A DNA stretch of 64,000 bases, taken from Anaeramoeba ignava. Its lineage: Eukaryota > Metamonada > Anaeramoebidae. The stretch lies in NCBI GenBank assembly GCA_028826165.1, contig JAPDFW010000055.1, positions 17,501 to 81,500 of the forward strand, in the 5' to 3' direction. Under the pieces are notes generated by a model. The model was not told the origin of the DNA. It worked only from the letters and a program-made list of their open reading frames with translations, and searched no databases. Position numbers and translations under genes: made by a program. This document shows positions 42,845 through 54,929 of the stretch, in pieces; position 1 is the first letter of the stretch; each line of letters begins with the position of its first letter.

Positions 42845-45640
42845 ATAAAGTTTAATAAATAATTTTATTTTAAATTTAATTTTGAAATTGAATTTTAAAT
42901 TAGATAATAAATTAAAATAGATTTAAATTAATAAATAATTATAATTAAAAAATTGAATAAAATTTTAATTATAAAATTAAATAGAATTAAATTAAGTTTA
43001 ATAAATAATTTTATTTTAAATTTTGTTTTGAAATTAATTTTAAATTAAATAATAAATTAAAATAGATTTAAATTAATAAATAATTATAATTAAAAAATTA
43101 AATTAAATTTTAATAATAAAATTAAATAGAATTAAATTAAGTTTAATAAATAATTTTGTTTTTAAATTTAATTTTGAAATTAATTTTAAATTGAATAATA
43201 AATTAAAATAGATTTAAATTAATAAATAATTATAATTAAAAATTAAATTAAATTTTAATAATAAAATTAAATAGAATTAAATTAAGTTTAATAAATAATT
43301 TTATTTTAAATTTAATTTTAAAATTAATTTTAAATTGAATAATAAATCAAAATAAATTTAAATAATAAAAATTAAATTAAAATTAAATTAAATTTTAATA
43401 ATAAAATTAATTAATTAAATTAAATTTAATAAAATTTTATTTTAAATTTTGTTTTGAAATTAATTTTAAATTAGATAATAAATTAAAATAGATTTAAATT
43501 AATAAATAATTATTATTAAAAATTAAATTGTTTTTGAAATTAAAATTTTAAATTGAATTAAATTAAGTTTAATAAATAATTTTATTTTAAATTTTATTTT
43601 GAAATTGATTTTAAATTAGATAATAAATTAAAATAGATTTAAATAATTAATTATATTAAAATTAAAAATTAAATTAAATTTTAATAATAAAATTAAATAA
43701 AATTAAATTAAGTTTAATAAATAATTTTGTTTTAAATTTAATTTTAAAATTAATTTTAAATTGAATAATAAATTAAAATAGATTTAAATTAATAAATAAT
43801 TATTATTAAAAATTAAATTAAATTTTAATAATAAAATTAAATAGAATTAAATAAAGTTTAATAAATAATTTTGTTTTAAATTTTATTTTGAAATTAATTT
43901 TAAATTGAATAATAAATCAAAATAGATTTAAATTAATAAATAATTATTATTAAAAAATTAAATTAAATTTTAATAATAAAATTAAATAGAATTAAATTAA
44001 GTTTAATAAATAATTTTGTTTTAAATTTAATTTTAAAATTAATTTTAAATTAAATAATAAATTAAAATAGATTTAAATTTAATAAATTTAAATTAAAAAA
44101 ATTAAATTTTAATAAAATTAATTAGAATAAAATTAAATTTAATAAGTAATTTTATTTTAAATTTAATTTTGAAATTAATTTTAAATTAAAATAATAAATT
44201 AAAATAGATTTAAATTAATAAATAATTATAATTAAAAATAAATTAAATTTTAATTATAAAATTAAATAGAATTAAATTAAGTTTAATAAATAATTTTTAT
44301 TTTAAATTTTATTTTTGAAATTAATTTTTAAATTAAATAATAAATTAAAATAGATTTAAATTAATAAATAATTATAATTAAAAATTAAATTAAATTTTAA
44401 TAATAAAAATTAAATAGAATTAAATTAAGTTTAATAAATAATTTTTGTTTTAAATTTAATTTTGAAATTAATTTTAAATTGAATAATAAATTAAAATAGA
44501 TTTAAATTAATAAATAATTATAATTAAAAATTAAATTAAATTTTAATAATAAAATTAAATAGAATTAAATTAAATTTAATAAGTAATTTTGTTTTAAATT
44601 TAATTTTGAAATTAATTTTAAATTAAATAATAAATTAAAATAGATTTAAATTAATAAATAATTATTATTAAAAATTAAATAAAATTTTAATAATAAAATT
44701 AAATAGAATTAAATTAAGTTTAATAAATAATTTTTGTTTTAAATTTAATTTTGAAATTAATTTTAAATTGGATAATAAATTAAAATAGATTTAAATTTAA
44801 TAAATAATTATAATTAAAAATTAAATTAAATTTTAATTATAAAATTAAATATAATTAAATTAAGTTTAATAAGTAATTTTGTTTTAAATTTAATTTTGAA
44901 ATTAATTTTAAATTGGATAATAAATTAAAATAGATTTAAATTATAAATAATTATAATTAAAAATTAAATAAAATTTTAATAATAAAATTAATTAGAATTA
45001 AATTAAGTTTAATAAATATTTTTGTTTTAAATTTAATTTTGAAATTAATTTTAAATTAAATAATAAATTAAAATAGATTTAAATTAATAAATAATTATAA
45101 TTAAAAATTAAATAAAATTTTAATTATAAAATTAAATAAAATTAAATTAAGTTTAATAAATAATTTTGTTTTTAAATTTAATTTTGAAATTAATTTTAAA
45201 TTAAAATAGATTTAAATTATAAATAATTATAATTAAAAAAAATTAAATATAAAATTAAAAATAATTTAAATTAAGTTTAATAAGTAATTTTGTTTTAAAA
45301 TTTTGAAATAATTTTTAAATTAAATAATAAATTAAAATAGATTTAAATTAATAAATAATTATAATTAAAAATTAAATAAAATTTTAATAATAAAATTAAT
45401 TAAAATTAAATTAAGTTTAATAAATAACTTTATTTTAAATTTTATTTTAAAATTAATTTTAAATTAGATAATAAATTAAAATAGATTTAAATTAATAATT
45501 AATTATATTAAAAAATTAAATAAAATTTTAATAATAAAATTAAATAGAATTAAATTAAGTTTAATAAATAATTTTGTTTTAAATTTAATTTTAAAATTAA
45601 TTTTAAATTGGATAATAAATTAAAATAGATTTAAAATTAA
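42845..45640. repeat. ~145-bp satellite, about 20 tandem copies
   Basis: The landmark AAAATAGATTT recurs about 20 times between 42914 and 45623. Spacing is mostly 143-147 bp; a few shortened or lengthened units fall between 132 and 155 bp. Each unit includes AAGTTTAATAAATAATTTT, TTTGAAATTAATTTTAAATT and AATAATTATAATTAAAAATT. Copies differ by scattered substitutions and small indels. No ORF survives. It occupies all of the space between the small basic ORF and the RING gene's promoter. Confidence 0.95.
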
Positions 45641-45852
45641 AAAAAAAGGAGAAAAAAAAATGAGGAAAAATGATCAAAATAAAAAAGAAAAAAGGAGAAA
45701 AAAAAAATTTAAATAAAAGCCCCCAATAATAAAAAAAAATAATTAAAAAAAAAAAAAGTTTTTCATTTTTTTCCTTTTCATTTTTAATTTTTTTTTTTGA
45801 TTTACTTTTCTCGTTTTTAATTTTGTGTTTTATTTTTGTGTTTTTGTTTTAA
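45641..45852 (+). promoter_or_regulatory. Leader of the RING-type gene with T-run/CAT element
   Basis: After the satellite ends come A-rich DNA and a small CCCC word (45721), then TTTTTCATTTTTTTCC (45760-45775) and a T-rich leader to the ATG at 45853. Confidence 0.4.
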
Positions 45853-47171
45853 ATGAGTTGTTGTTTTGATATTGATAGTGTCACAACTCAACTTTTGACC
45901 ACTGACGTTTACACAAGCTTGATAACACCAAGTTTATCAAGAATTGAAATAGGAACAATTAGCATGGTAGAAAAAGAACTAGAAATGAACTTAACAAAGA
46001 AAATGGAAACAAATTACATAACAATTAATCAAGAAGAAACATTTAAACAATGTATTGAAACGTCAAGAAAAAAACTAGATGAAAAAGTTGGTCAAAAGAT
46101 GAGTCAAGATGAGGAATTATTTACTAATCCAATAAAAGGAAATATTTCTCAATCTCGAAGATTAAATGGAAGAACTAGAATCGATTTGCCTCAAAATCCT
46201 AATCAACAACCTACTTTTAACTACTCTGACCATTTCCATTCTTCAAATGAAGTTGAAACTTTTGATTCCGTTGAAAATTCTCATCCAAAAAATAAGCGAA
46301 GAAACAAAAAGAAAAGAAAATCAGATCAACTTGATGAAAATCAAAGTCAAAGTCAAAATCAAAGTCAAAATGAAAATGAAAAAGAAAAAGAAAAAGAAAA
46401 AGAAAAAGAAAAAGAAATCCAAATTCAAATTGAAGATCAAAGTCAAAATCAAAGTCAAATTGAGGATGCTGATGTCAAACGTTTAAGACATCGTGCTGTT
46501 ACTGTCAATAAATCTCAACAAAATTCTCGTAATCCTCTTCTTGATCAAACAGTTTTTCTTTTCTACATTATTATTAGGTATTTGACATTGATTTTTATTT
46601 AATTTGGCTTTGATATTTATTGTAATTTTTATTTAAACTAAAAATAGCTTTCTATTGAGTTTCAATCCAAACTTTCAAGAGAAGGCAATAACATCACTTT
46701 TTGGCAATTCAAGGTAAATTTAAAAACAATTTTAAATTAAAAAAATTTTGTTTTTATTTGCTTTATGAAAATTAATTAAAAAAAATTAATTAAAAAAATA
46801 ATTAAAAATTAATTAAAAATTAGATTCGAAAAATTACTTGAAGCAAACAATCACCATAAAAGTAAAATTGTAAGTAAAAAGAGAGCTAAAAAGCTTGGTG
46901 TATGTGATTTTTGCAAGAAAGAATTTAAGAAAGAGGATGAAGTTATTGAACTTAATTGCGGACACAATTTACATTCAGAATGTCTTTTAAACAATACAAT
47001 TGTAAATTAAATTTTTATTTTTATTTATTTAATTTTTATTTTTATTTTTATTTTTATTTTTATTAGCAAACACATTGTCCTAAATGTAATTGTCTTTTAT
47101 TTCCTAAAGGAATAGATACAAATTTTAATAGCTTTGATGAAGATGATAAAGATTTATCTTTTGATAATTAA
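45853..47171 (+). CDS. C-terminal RING-type zinc-finger protein
   Basis: Exons 45853-46577, 46648-46713, 46824-47001 and 47067-47171; 357 residues; phases agree. The C-terminus (about residues 291-335, spliced across the last intron) reads CDFC..ELNCGHNLHSECL..CPKCNCLL, a RING-H2-like C-x2-C/C-x-H-x2-H-x2-C/C-x2-C arrangement expected to bind zinc and probably an E2. The rest is non-catalytic: an N-terminal helical part (LEMNLTKKMETNYITINQEETFKQ), a basic KNKRRNKKKRK likely nuclear signal near residue 150, and a Ser-Gln/Glu-Lys tract. I do not recognise a specific subfamily; E3 ligase activity is inferred from the finger only. Confidence 0.75.
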
Positions 47172-47341
47172 AAAAAAAACAATCTTCTTTCTTTTTTGAA
47201 AATTTTCTTTTCTTTTTTTCTTTTCTTTTCTTTTTACTTTTTACTTTTTTACTTTTACTTTTACTTTTACTTTTACTTGAAAAATTAAAAACTAAAAACA
47301 AAAAACAATTTTTTAATTTATTTTGCAATTTATTTTGCAAT

Positions 47342-47827
47342 TTATTTCTTTTCAACAATAACTCTTTCAAATTTAATTTTTCTTGTTGTTTTTGAAAAAT
47401 AATTAACATTTGAAGAATTTTCATCTATTTCAAAAATTAATTGAGATGTTAAACTTTCTTCATAAGTTCCTTGATAAAATCTTCCATTAATTTCCAAAAG
47501 AGGTTTTTCATAATTTGGACCAAAATTCTATATTAAAAAATTTAAATAAAATATTAAATAAAATTTTTCATTTCATAATTTTTTATTTAATTTCAAACCC
47601 AAAAATTATAAGGAAGACCAGCTTCAATTTCTTTTTGAGTTTGTTTATCAGGCATTTCCATTACAAAATATAAATCTGTATCTTCTTCTTTATTTAAATT
47701 TGTAGTTTAAATTTTCATTTATATTTTCATTTAAATTTGTATTTAAATTTTCATTTATATTTGTATTTAAATTTGTATTTAAACTTGTATTTAAATTTGT
47801 ATTTAGATATTCTTCTTCAATTTCCAT
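47342..47827 (-). CDS. TFIIIC subunit 6 (GTF3C6)-like protein
   Basis: Exons 47827-47599 and 47527-47342, intron 71 nt, phase 0. The second exon carries the TFIIIC sub6 fold text: NYEKPLLEINGRFYQGTYEESL followed by LIFE and an end with VIVEKK (compare RPILQVDSCVFAGEYEDTLGT). In yeast and animals this subunit is part of the RNA polymerase III factor TFIIIC. The N-terminal ~40 codons from ATG 47827 are Asn-Leu/Asn-Thr repeats that stop in frame near 47700; one extra base at about 47701-47708 would rejoin them to the conserved part. Otherwise translation could begin at the ATGs near 47655. The small size (~137 residues) fits the family. Confidence 0.7.
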
Positions 47828-47989
47828 TTAAAAAAAAAGAAAAAAAATGATTTAAATTTTTTTTTTTAATTGAAAAAATTTTTATTTGTATCTAAAAAGA
47901 AAAATTCAAAGAAAAAAAAAAGAAGAAATAAATTGGAAAATTGAATCAAATTGAATTCTTTTTTTATGAAGAAGATTTCCAATACAAAT

Positions 47990-48416
47990 TTAAGCATTTA
48001 AGGATTCAATCGAGATAATTCCATTACCTCTTACAACCTAAAATTAAAAATAAAATTAAAATTAAAATTAAAATTAAAATTAAAATTAAAATTAAAATTA
48101 AAATTAAAATTAAAATTAAAATTAAAATTAAAATTAAAATTAATAAAGAAGGAATTCATACAACAGTTCCAAGAGAAACTTTAGAGCCATCTAAAAGATC
48201 TTCAAATGATTCTGTAAGTGTTAAATTCATAAATTGATCATATCCTCTAATAATTCCAGTAATAAAACGATCTCCATTTAATTTAACTAAAAAAAATATT
48301 TTAATACTTAATTTTTTAAAAATAATAATAATAATAAAATTAAAAATAATAAAAATACCTGAAACTCTTTTATCCATAAAATTTCTTAAATCTGCTGAAT
48401 TTACTGTTTTACTCAT
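47990..48416 (-). CDS. SNRPG: Small nuclear ribonucleoprotein SmG
   Basis: Exons 48416-48359, 48286-48162 and 48037-47990; introns 72 and 124 nt; 76 residues, the same as human SmG. The Sm1 motif is VKLNGDRFITGIIRGYDQFMNL, the Sm2 motif VVRGNGIISIESL. The N-terminus ADLRNFMDKRVS matches PPELKKFMDKKLS. SmG is one of the seven Sm ring proteins on U1, U2, U4 and U5 snRNAs, consistent with the many introns in the window. The last exon is only 48 nt. Intron 2 is a pure AAAATT array. Confidence 0.95.
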
Positions 48417-48426
48417 TTTATATTTT

Positions 48427-48470
48427 AAAAAATAGAAAAATGAAAAATGAAAAATGAAAAAAAAAATAAT
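48427..48470 (-). promoter_or_regulatory. T-run/CAT element upstream of SmG
   Basis: On the minus strand three CATTTTT units follow a T(10) run about 10-50 bp before the ATG at 48416. Confidence 0.45.
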
Positions 48471-48516
48471 TTTGGTTTTTTATTCTATTTCTTCTTTTAA
48501 AATTAAAATCCTATTT

Positions 48517-51500
48517 CTATTTTTCTTTTTCTTTTTCTTTTTCTTTTTCTTTTTCATTTTCAATTTCATTTTCATTTTCATTTTCTTTTTCTTTTAATAA
48601 TTGTAATAATTTTCCGATTTCCATTTTTCTATGTGAATCAGGAATTAAAAACATTTCTTCTATATGAAGTTTACTTATTGATTCAATTAATTTTTTTTTA
48701 TCAGGAAGAGTAACTATTTAAAATAAATATTAAATATTAAATATTAAAATAAATATTAAATTAAATATTAAAATTAAATATTAAAATAAATATTAAATTA
48801 AATATTAAATTAAATATTAAAATAAATATTAAAATAAATATTAAATTAAATATTTAATATTTATTAAAATATTAAAATAAATATTAAATTAAATATTTAA
48901 ATTAAATATTATAAATAAATATTAAAATAAATATTAAAATAAATATTAAAATAAATATTAAATTAAATATTAAATTAAATATTAAAATAAATATTAAAAT
49001 AAATAATAAATATTAAATTAAATATTAAATTAAATATTAAAATAAATATTAAAATAAATATTAAATTAAATATTAAAATAAATATTAAATTAAATATTAA
49101 AATAACTATTAAATTAAATATTAAAATAACTATTAAAATAAATATTAAATTAAATATTAAATATTAAAATAAATATTAAAATAAATATTAAATATTAAAA
49201 TAAATATTAAAATAAATATTAAAATAAATATTAAAATAAATATTAAATTAAATATTAAAATAAAATTACTTTGAATTGTTTCTGGATTTGGTAATTTTTT
49301 GATAAAATTGGAAATGATTTTTGGAATTCCAGAAGAGATCTTTCTTTTTCTATTTTCTCTAATTTTCTTTTCTTGAGTTGGTTGAAAAGAATCGAGATTA
49401 TTCAATAAAAAATTATCAGAATCCAATAAAGATTCAAAAGAGTCTTCAGTTTCTTTTTCAAAAGAAAAAAGTAATAAATTTCTTCCTTTTTCAGAATTAT
49501 CAAGTGATTGTTTATAAAGATTAATTGATTCTTGACTAACTGGATATAAATTTCGATAATGAAATTTATTCACTAAAAAATTAAAACTTTCTAAAGAAAG
49601 ATCTGGTGCTTCTTTGAATAATCTTTTCTTAAGTTTTTGAACAGTTTTTTCTGTTCCAAATCTTTCTTCAAATTCTAAAAATCTTCTCCAAATTAATAAA
49701 CTTTTTCCTTTTGGAAGTGTTTGTATTGATCTTTCAAATAAAACTCTTAAATCTTTTAAATTTAAAATTCATTTCAAAATTAAAATTAAAATTAAAATTA
49801 AAATTAAAATTAAAATTAAAATTAAAATTAAAATTAAAATTAAAATTAAAATTCATTTTAAAATTAAAATTATAATTAAAATTTAAAATTAAAATTAAAA
49901 TCGGATAAAAAATATTACTTCTTGGTTCGTTTAAATTTTCAAGAAAATCAATATATTGTAAAAGATATAAAGGTTCATTTTGAAATTTTGATAAACCTAA
50001 TTCAAAAATATTTTTAGCAACTCTTGGTTCATTATTAATATTTTTCTCCAATAAAGCGTATTCAGTAAAAACTTGGTAAGAACAATAAGGAAGATCAGAA
50101 AATCTAACAAAAGCAAGTCGAGCAGGATTTTTACCAAAAGATTCACGAAGGAACTTCAAATAACGAATAATAACAGCAGGAGATTCAAAAATTTTTAATA
50201 AATTTTCAAATTTTAATTGAGCTTCTTCAAGTTGATTTCTTGATTGTAAAAAATCAATATAAGAAAGTTGAATTAATAAACAATCAGGATAAATTTTAAA
50301 AGCTCGAGAATAGAATTTTTCAACAGCTTCAAAATTCCGTTTATTTAAAGAAAATGCAATTGAATCAAGCCATAAATTGGGATAATAAAGCATTGAATTT
50401 AAAGCAAAATTGTAAAAATAATTCAATTGTTTTAAATGATATTCTTCTTCTAATTTTAATGGATTTCTTCTTAAATATTGAAAAAATTTGATCCATAATT
50501 GCAGTTTTGTTTTTTCTTCTGGTGTTCCTTTTGGTGGTTTTGGAAATGCTTCTTCAACGTTTAATTTTTCAAGTTTTTTTGAAATTTGTTTGTATACTTT
50601 TCGTGCAGTAATATATTTTTCTCTAAATTGTGGTTCACAACTTGACTATTTTATTAAAATCAAAATTAAAATAATTAAAATTATAAATTAAAATAAAAAA
50701 ATTAAAAAAATTAAAATTAAAATTAAAATTAAAATTATAAATTAAAATTAAAATTAAAATTAAAATTAAAATTAAAATTAAAATTAAAATTAAAATTAAA
50801 ATTAAAATTAAAATTAAAATTAAAATTAAAATTAAAATTAAAATTATAATTAAAATTAAAATTAAATAAATTATAATTAAAATTAAAATTAAAATTAAAA
50901 TTAAAATTAAAATTAAAATTAAAATTAAAATTAAAATTAAAATTAAAATTAAAATTAAAATTAAAATTAAAATTAAAATTAAAATTAAAATTAAAATTAA
51001 ATTACATTCATTTGGTTCTCAAAACTTAAATATTTTTCCCAAATAGATTCTGAATGAGTATGAGGTAAAGAAATAGATTCCTGATAAAGACCTCTCAAAA
51101 TTTCAATTCTTGAACGGTTTTCTTGTTCCAATTTACGTAATATAACTAGCTCAAGAAAATTAATCAACTCTTGCCAAATAAAGGAAGAATTGATACCATA
51201 TTTACAATTATGAAGACAAATCTGATAAACTTGAAACAATTTTTTTTCTTCAAGAGTTAAAAGTGGAAAAAATTTCAAACTCAAAATTCCATTTTCGACA
51301 TCATAAGTTTCAAAACTGGGCGGATGTTTGTGTTCGTTAGGATTAAAATGAACTTCTATTTCAGGCTTTTCATAAATAAACTTGTTCATAAAATTCACTT
51401 GTGATCGTCGAATTAATCCGAACTTAAGTTTGATAAAGATGATATAATATCTCCATATTTCAGGGTGATTTAAATAACTAAAGCTTTCCAAAAGAAGAGC

Positions 51501-51731
51501 TTCACATTCTTCATATTTGTTCTCGCTGATATAGTGCTCAATTTGTTGTATCCAATATCCAAGTGATGTTGGAAAATTTAATTTGAATTTTGCATAATAT
51601 TTTTCTGCAAAATCAATTGGTAATTTTTTGATTTCGCTCATTATTTGTTGCCAAATTTGCTCCTCATTTGTTGTATATTCAATTTGTTGAAGTAATTCAT
51701 CAAGTTTAAAAATTATTAAATAATTATCCAT
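48517..51731 (-). CDS. CSTF3: Cleavage stimulation factor subunit 3 (CstF-77 / Rna14)
   Basis: Exons in order: 51731-51006, 50645-49919, 49752-49270, 48713-48517; 710 residues (human 717). HAT repeats run through the first ~600 residues, for example FAEKYYAKFKLNFP, IWEKYLSFENQ, YFREKYITARKVYKQ-like text (here QFREKYITARKVYKQ), LLIQLSYIDFLQSRNQ, EPRVAKNIFELGLSKFQNEP and LRVLFERSIQTLP..IWRRFLEFE. A C-terminal PNPETIQ..IPDSHRKMEIGKLL region replaces the animal proline-rich tail and ends in Glu-Asn/Glu-Lys repeats, with a TAG stop. It scaffolds CstF for mRNA 3'-end cleavage, upstream of poly(A) polymerase, which lies 12 kb away. Three introns (360, 166, 556 nt) are repeat-filled. Confidence 0.92.
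48718..49262. repeat. CstF-77 intron 3: AAATATTAAAATAAATATT array
   Basis: Tandem ATTAAA/ATAAAT words alternate irregularly through the 556-nt intron 48714-49269. This unit is not seen in the other introns. Confidence 0.85.
50700..51000. repeat. CstF-77 intron 1: (AAAATT)n
   Basis: The intron 50646-51005 is almost pure AAAATT hexamer with a few ATAATT variants. The smaller intron 2 (49753-49918) contains the same unit. Confidence 0.9.
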
Positions 51732-51733
51732 TT

Positions 51734-51768
51734 AATGAAAAAATGAAAAAATGAAAAATGAAAAAATT
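51734..51768 (-). promoter_or_regulatory. Four-copy T-run/CAT element upstream of CstF-77
   Basis: The minus strand carries four successive CATTTTT(T) units within 40 bp of the ATG at 51731. The divergent proteasome gene has its own copies at 51848-51896. Confidence 0.5.
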
Positions 51769-51847
51769 AAAAAAATATTTTTTCTCCTTTTTTTTTTTAA
51801 TTTTTTTTTCTCCTTTTTAATTTAAAATAAATAAAAATCCAACTTTA

Positions 51848-51896
51848 TTTTTTTTCATTTTTTTTTCATTTTTTTTCATTTTTTCATTTTTTTCTT
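51848..51896 (+). promoter_or_regulatory. Four-copy T-run/CAT element upstream of proteasome beta6
   Basis: Four TTTTTTTCAT units in a row end 50 bp before the ATG at 51947. Confidence 0.5.
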
Positions 51897-51946
51897 TATA
51901 AATCAAAAACATAAACAAAATTTATAAAAAAACCCTAAAAAAAAAA

Positions 51947-54929
51947 ATGCAATTAATTCAACAATCAAAACAAGAATCACTTCCAAAATCAAAAGAGTTA
52001 ATTTTTATTTTATTTTAATTTTATTTAATTTAAATTTTTAAATTATTTTTTTTTTGATATTTTTGTTATTTAAAATTCAGAATCAATCAACCTCAATTTT
52101 TCCCTTATACAAATAATCAAGGTTCTTGTTTGGGAATTTGTGGTGAGAAATTTGCAGTTCTTGCTACTGATACTCGAATGTCTATGGGTTATTCAATTGT
52201 AACAAGAAATGCAACTAAATATCTCAAATTGTAAAAAATTAAAATTAAAATTAAAATTAAAATTAAAATTAAAATTAAAATTAAAATTAAAATTAAATAT
52301 AAAATTAAAATTAAAATTAAAATTAAAATTAAATATAAAATTAAAAATAAAATTAAATATAAAATTAAATATAAAATTATTTATAAAATTATTTATAAAA
52401 TTATTTGAAAAATTATTTATAAAATTAAAATTAAAATTAAAATTAAAATTAAAATTATTTATAAAATTATTTATAAAATTAAATATAAAATTAAAATTAA
52501 ATATAAAATAAAAATTAAAATTAAAATTAAAATTAAAATTAAAATTAAAATTAAAATTAAAATTAAAATTAAAATTAAATATAAAATTAAAATTAAAATT
52601 AAATTTAAAATTAAAATTAAAATTAAAATTAAAATTAAAATTAAATTTAAAATTAAAATTAAAATTAAAAAATTTGATTTAGAACTGATAAATGTGTATT
52701 GGTTTCATCAGGAATGCAAGCTGATATTGAAACACTTCATAAAATTTTAAAAGCAAGATTAACAATTTATCAAAATCAACATCAAAAACCGATGTCAACA
52801 CCAGCAATTTCTCATTTACTTTCAAGAACATTATATTATCGTAGATTTTTCCCTTTATATACATTTAATGTTCTTGGTGGAATTGATGAAGATGGAAAAG
52901 GTTGCGTTTTTAGTTATGATGCAATCGGAACTTTAGAAAGAGTTCGTTATTCTGCAAGTGGTTCCGGTTCAGCTCTTATTGAACCAAGTATTTATTAAAT
53001 TAAATATAAAATTATTTATTAAATTAAATATAAAATTAAATATAAAATTATTTATAAAATTATTTATAAAATTATTTATAAAATTATTTATTAAATTATA
53101 TATAAAATTAAAATTAAAATTAAATATAAAATTAAATATAAAATTAAATATAAAATTATTTATAAAATTAAATATAAAATTAAATATAAAATTATTTATA
53201 AAATTATTTATAAAATTAATTATAAAATTATTTATAAAATTATTTATAAAATTATTTATAAAATTATTTATAAAATTATTTATAAAATTATTTATAAAAT
53301 TAAATATAAAATTATTTATAAAATTATTTATAAAATTAAATTTATAAAATTATTTATAAAATTATTTATAAAATTATTTATAAAATTATTTATAAAATTA
53401 AATTTATAAAATTATTTATAAAATTATTTATAAAATTATTTATAAAATTATTTATAAAATTATTTATAAAATTATTTATAAAATTATTTATAAAATTATT
53501 TATAAAATTATTTATAAAATTATTTATAAAATTATTTATAAAATTAGTTTATAAAATTATTTATAAAATTATTTATAAAATTATTTATAAAATTATTTAT
53601 AAAATTAAATATAAAATTAAATATAAAATTATTTATAAAATTATTTATAAAATTAAATATAAAATTATTTATAAAATTATTTATAAAATTATTTATAAAA
53701 TTAAATATAAAATTATTTATAAAATTATTTATAAAATTATTTATAAAATTAAATATAAAATTATATAAAATATAAAATTATTTATAAAATTATTTATAAA
53801 ATTATTTTTATAAAATTAAATATAAAATTAAATATAAAATTAAATATAAAATTATTTATAAAATTATTTATAAATTTAATTATAAAATTATATATAAAAT
53901 TAATTATAAAAATTATTTATAAAATTATTTATAAAATTATTTATAAAAGTATTTATAAAATTAATTATAAAATTAAATATTAAATTAAATATAAAATTAA
54001 ATATAAAATTAAATATAAAATTATTTATAAAATTAAATATAAAATTATTTATAAAATTATATATAAAATTATTTATAAAATTATTTATTAAATTAATTAT
54101 AAAATTAAATATAAATTTATTTATAAAATTATTTATAAAATTAAATATAAAATTATTTATAAAATTATTTATAAAATTATTTATAAAATTATTTATAAAA
54201 TTATTTATAAAATTATTTATAAAAATTAAATATAAAATTATTTATAAAATTATTTATAAAATTAAATATAAAATTAAATATAAAATTATTTATAAAATTA
54301 AATATAAAATTATTAATAAAATTAATTATAAAATTATTTATAAAATTAAATATAAAATTATTTATAAAATTATTTATAAAATTAAATATAAAATTATTTA
54401 TAAAATTATTTATAAAATTAATTATAAAATTATTTATAAAATTATTTATAAAATTATTTATAAAATTATTTATAAAATTATTTATAAAATTATTTATAAA
54501 ATTATTTATAAAATTATTTATAAAATTATTTATAAAATTATTTATAAAATTATTTATTAAATTATTTATAAAATTATTTATAAAATTATTTATAAAATTA
54601 TTTATAAAATTATATATAAAATTAAATATAAAATTAAATATAAAATTATTTATAAAATTAATTATAAAATTATTTATAAAATTAAATATAAAATTATTTA
54701 TAAAATTATTTATAAAATTATAGTTTTGGATAATCAAGTTGGATTTAAAAATCGAGGAGATATTACTGATAAAACTGGTTTTCTTGAAGAAGATGAAGTA
54801 GTTGAATTAGCAAAAGATACTTTAACATCAACTTGTGAAAGAGATATTTTTACAGGAGATTTTGTCCATATTTTTGTGGTAAATGAAAATGGAGTTCGAG
54901 AAGAAAAATTCGAATTAAGATTTGATTAA
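51947..54929 (+). CDS. PSMB1: 20S proteasome subunit beta type-1 (beta6)
   Basis: Exons 51947-51996, 52081-52230, 52683-52987 and 54724-54929; 236 residues (human 241). Text is colinear with PSMB1: PYTNNQGSCLGICGEKFAVL, ATDTRMSMGYSIVTRN, KLTDKCVLVSSG (across the intron), TLYYRRFFPLYTFNVLGGID, SGSALIEP-ILDNQVGFKN (across the intron), and ERDIFTGDFVHIF. Beta6 is a non-catalytic subunit, and no active-site Thr is expected or seen. Splice phases agree at all joints. Intron 3 is 1736 nt, two and a half times the coding length, and is nearly all one 12-bp repeat. Confidence 0.95.
52234..52672. repeat. Proteasome beta6 intron 2: AAAATT / AAATATAAAATT array
   Basis: Fills the 452-nt intron 52231-52682. 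AAAATT hexamers switch to the 12-mer ATTATTTATAAA around 52370-52470, the unit that dominates intron 3 of the same gene. Confidence 0.88.
52990..54720. repeat. Proteasome beta6 intron 3: 12-bp ATTATTTATAAA satellite
   Basis: About 140 copies of a 12-bp unit, with ATTAAATATAAA variants. The array begins at the donor and ends at the acceptor with almost no unique sequence. Because 12 is a multiple of 3 it is open over long distances in several frames, giving false ORFs on both strands. Confidence 0.95.

Noticed and set aside
42845-45640. CRISPR-like array or a giant intron joining the small basic ORF to the RING gene
   Set aside because: There are no unique spacers between units, the organism is eukaryotic, and the RING gene has its own promoter-like block and ATG after the satellite.
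54213-54737. Minus-strand FINN-repeat ORF of 174 residues
   Set aside because: It is the 12-bp repeat of proteasome beta6 intron 3; the unit length is a multiple of three so it stays open by arithmetic.
51947-54929. Loss of the catalytic Thr in the proteasome subunit
   Set aside because: The subunit is beta6, which is non-catalytic in all eukaryotes, so the absence is expected.
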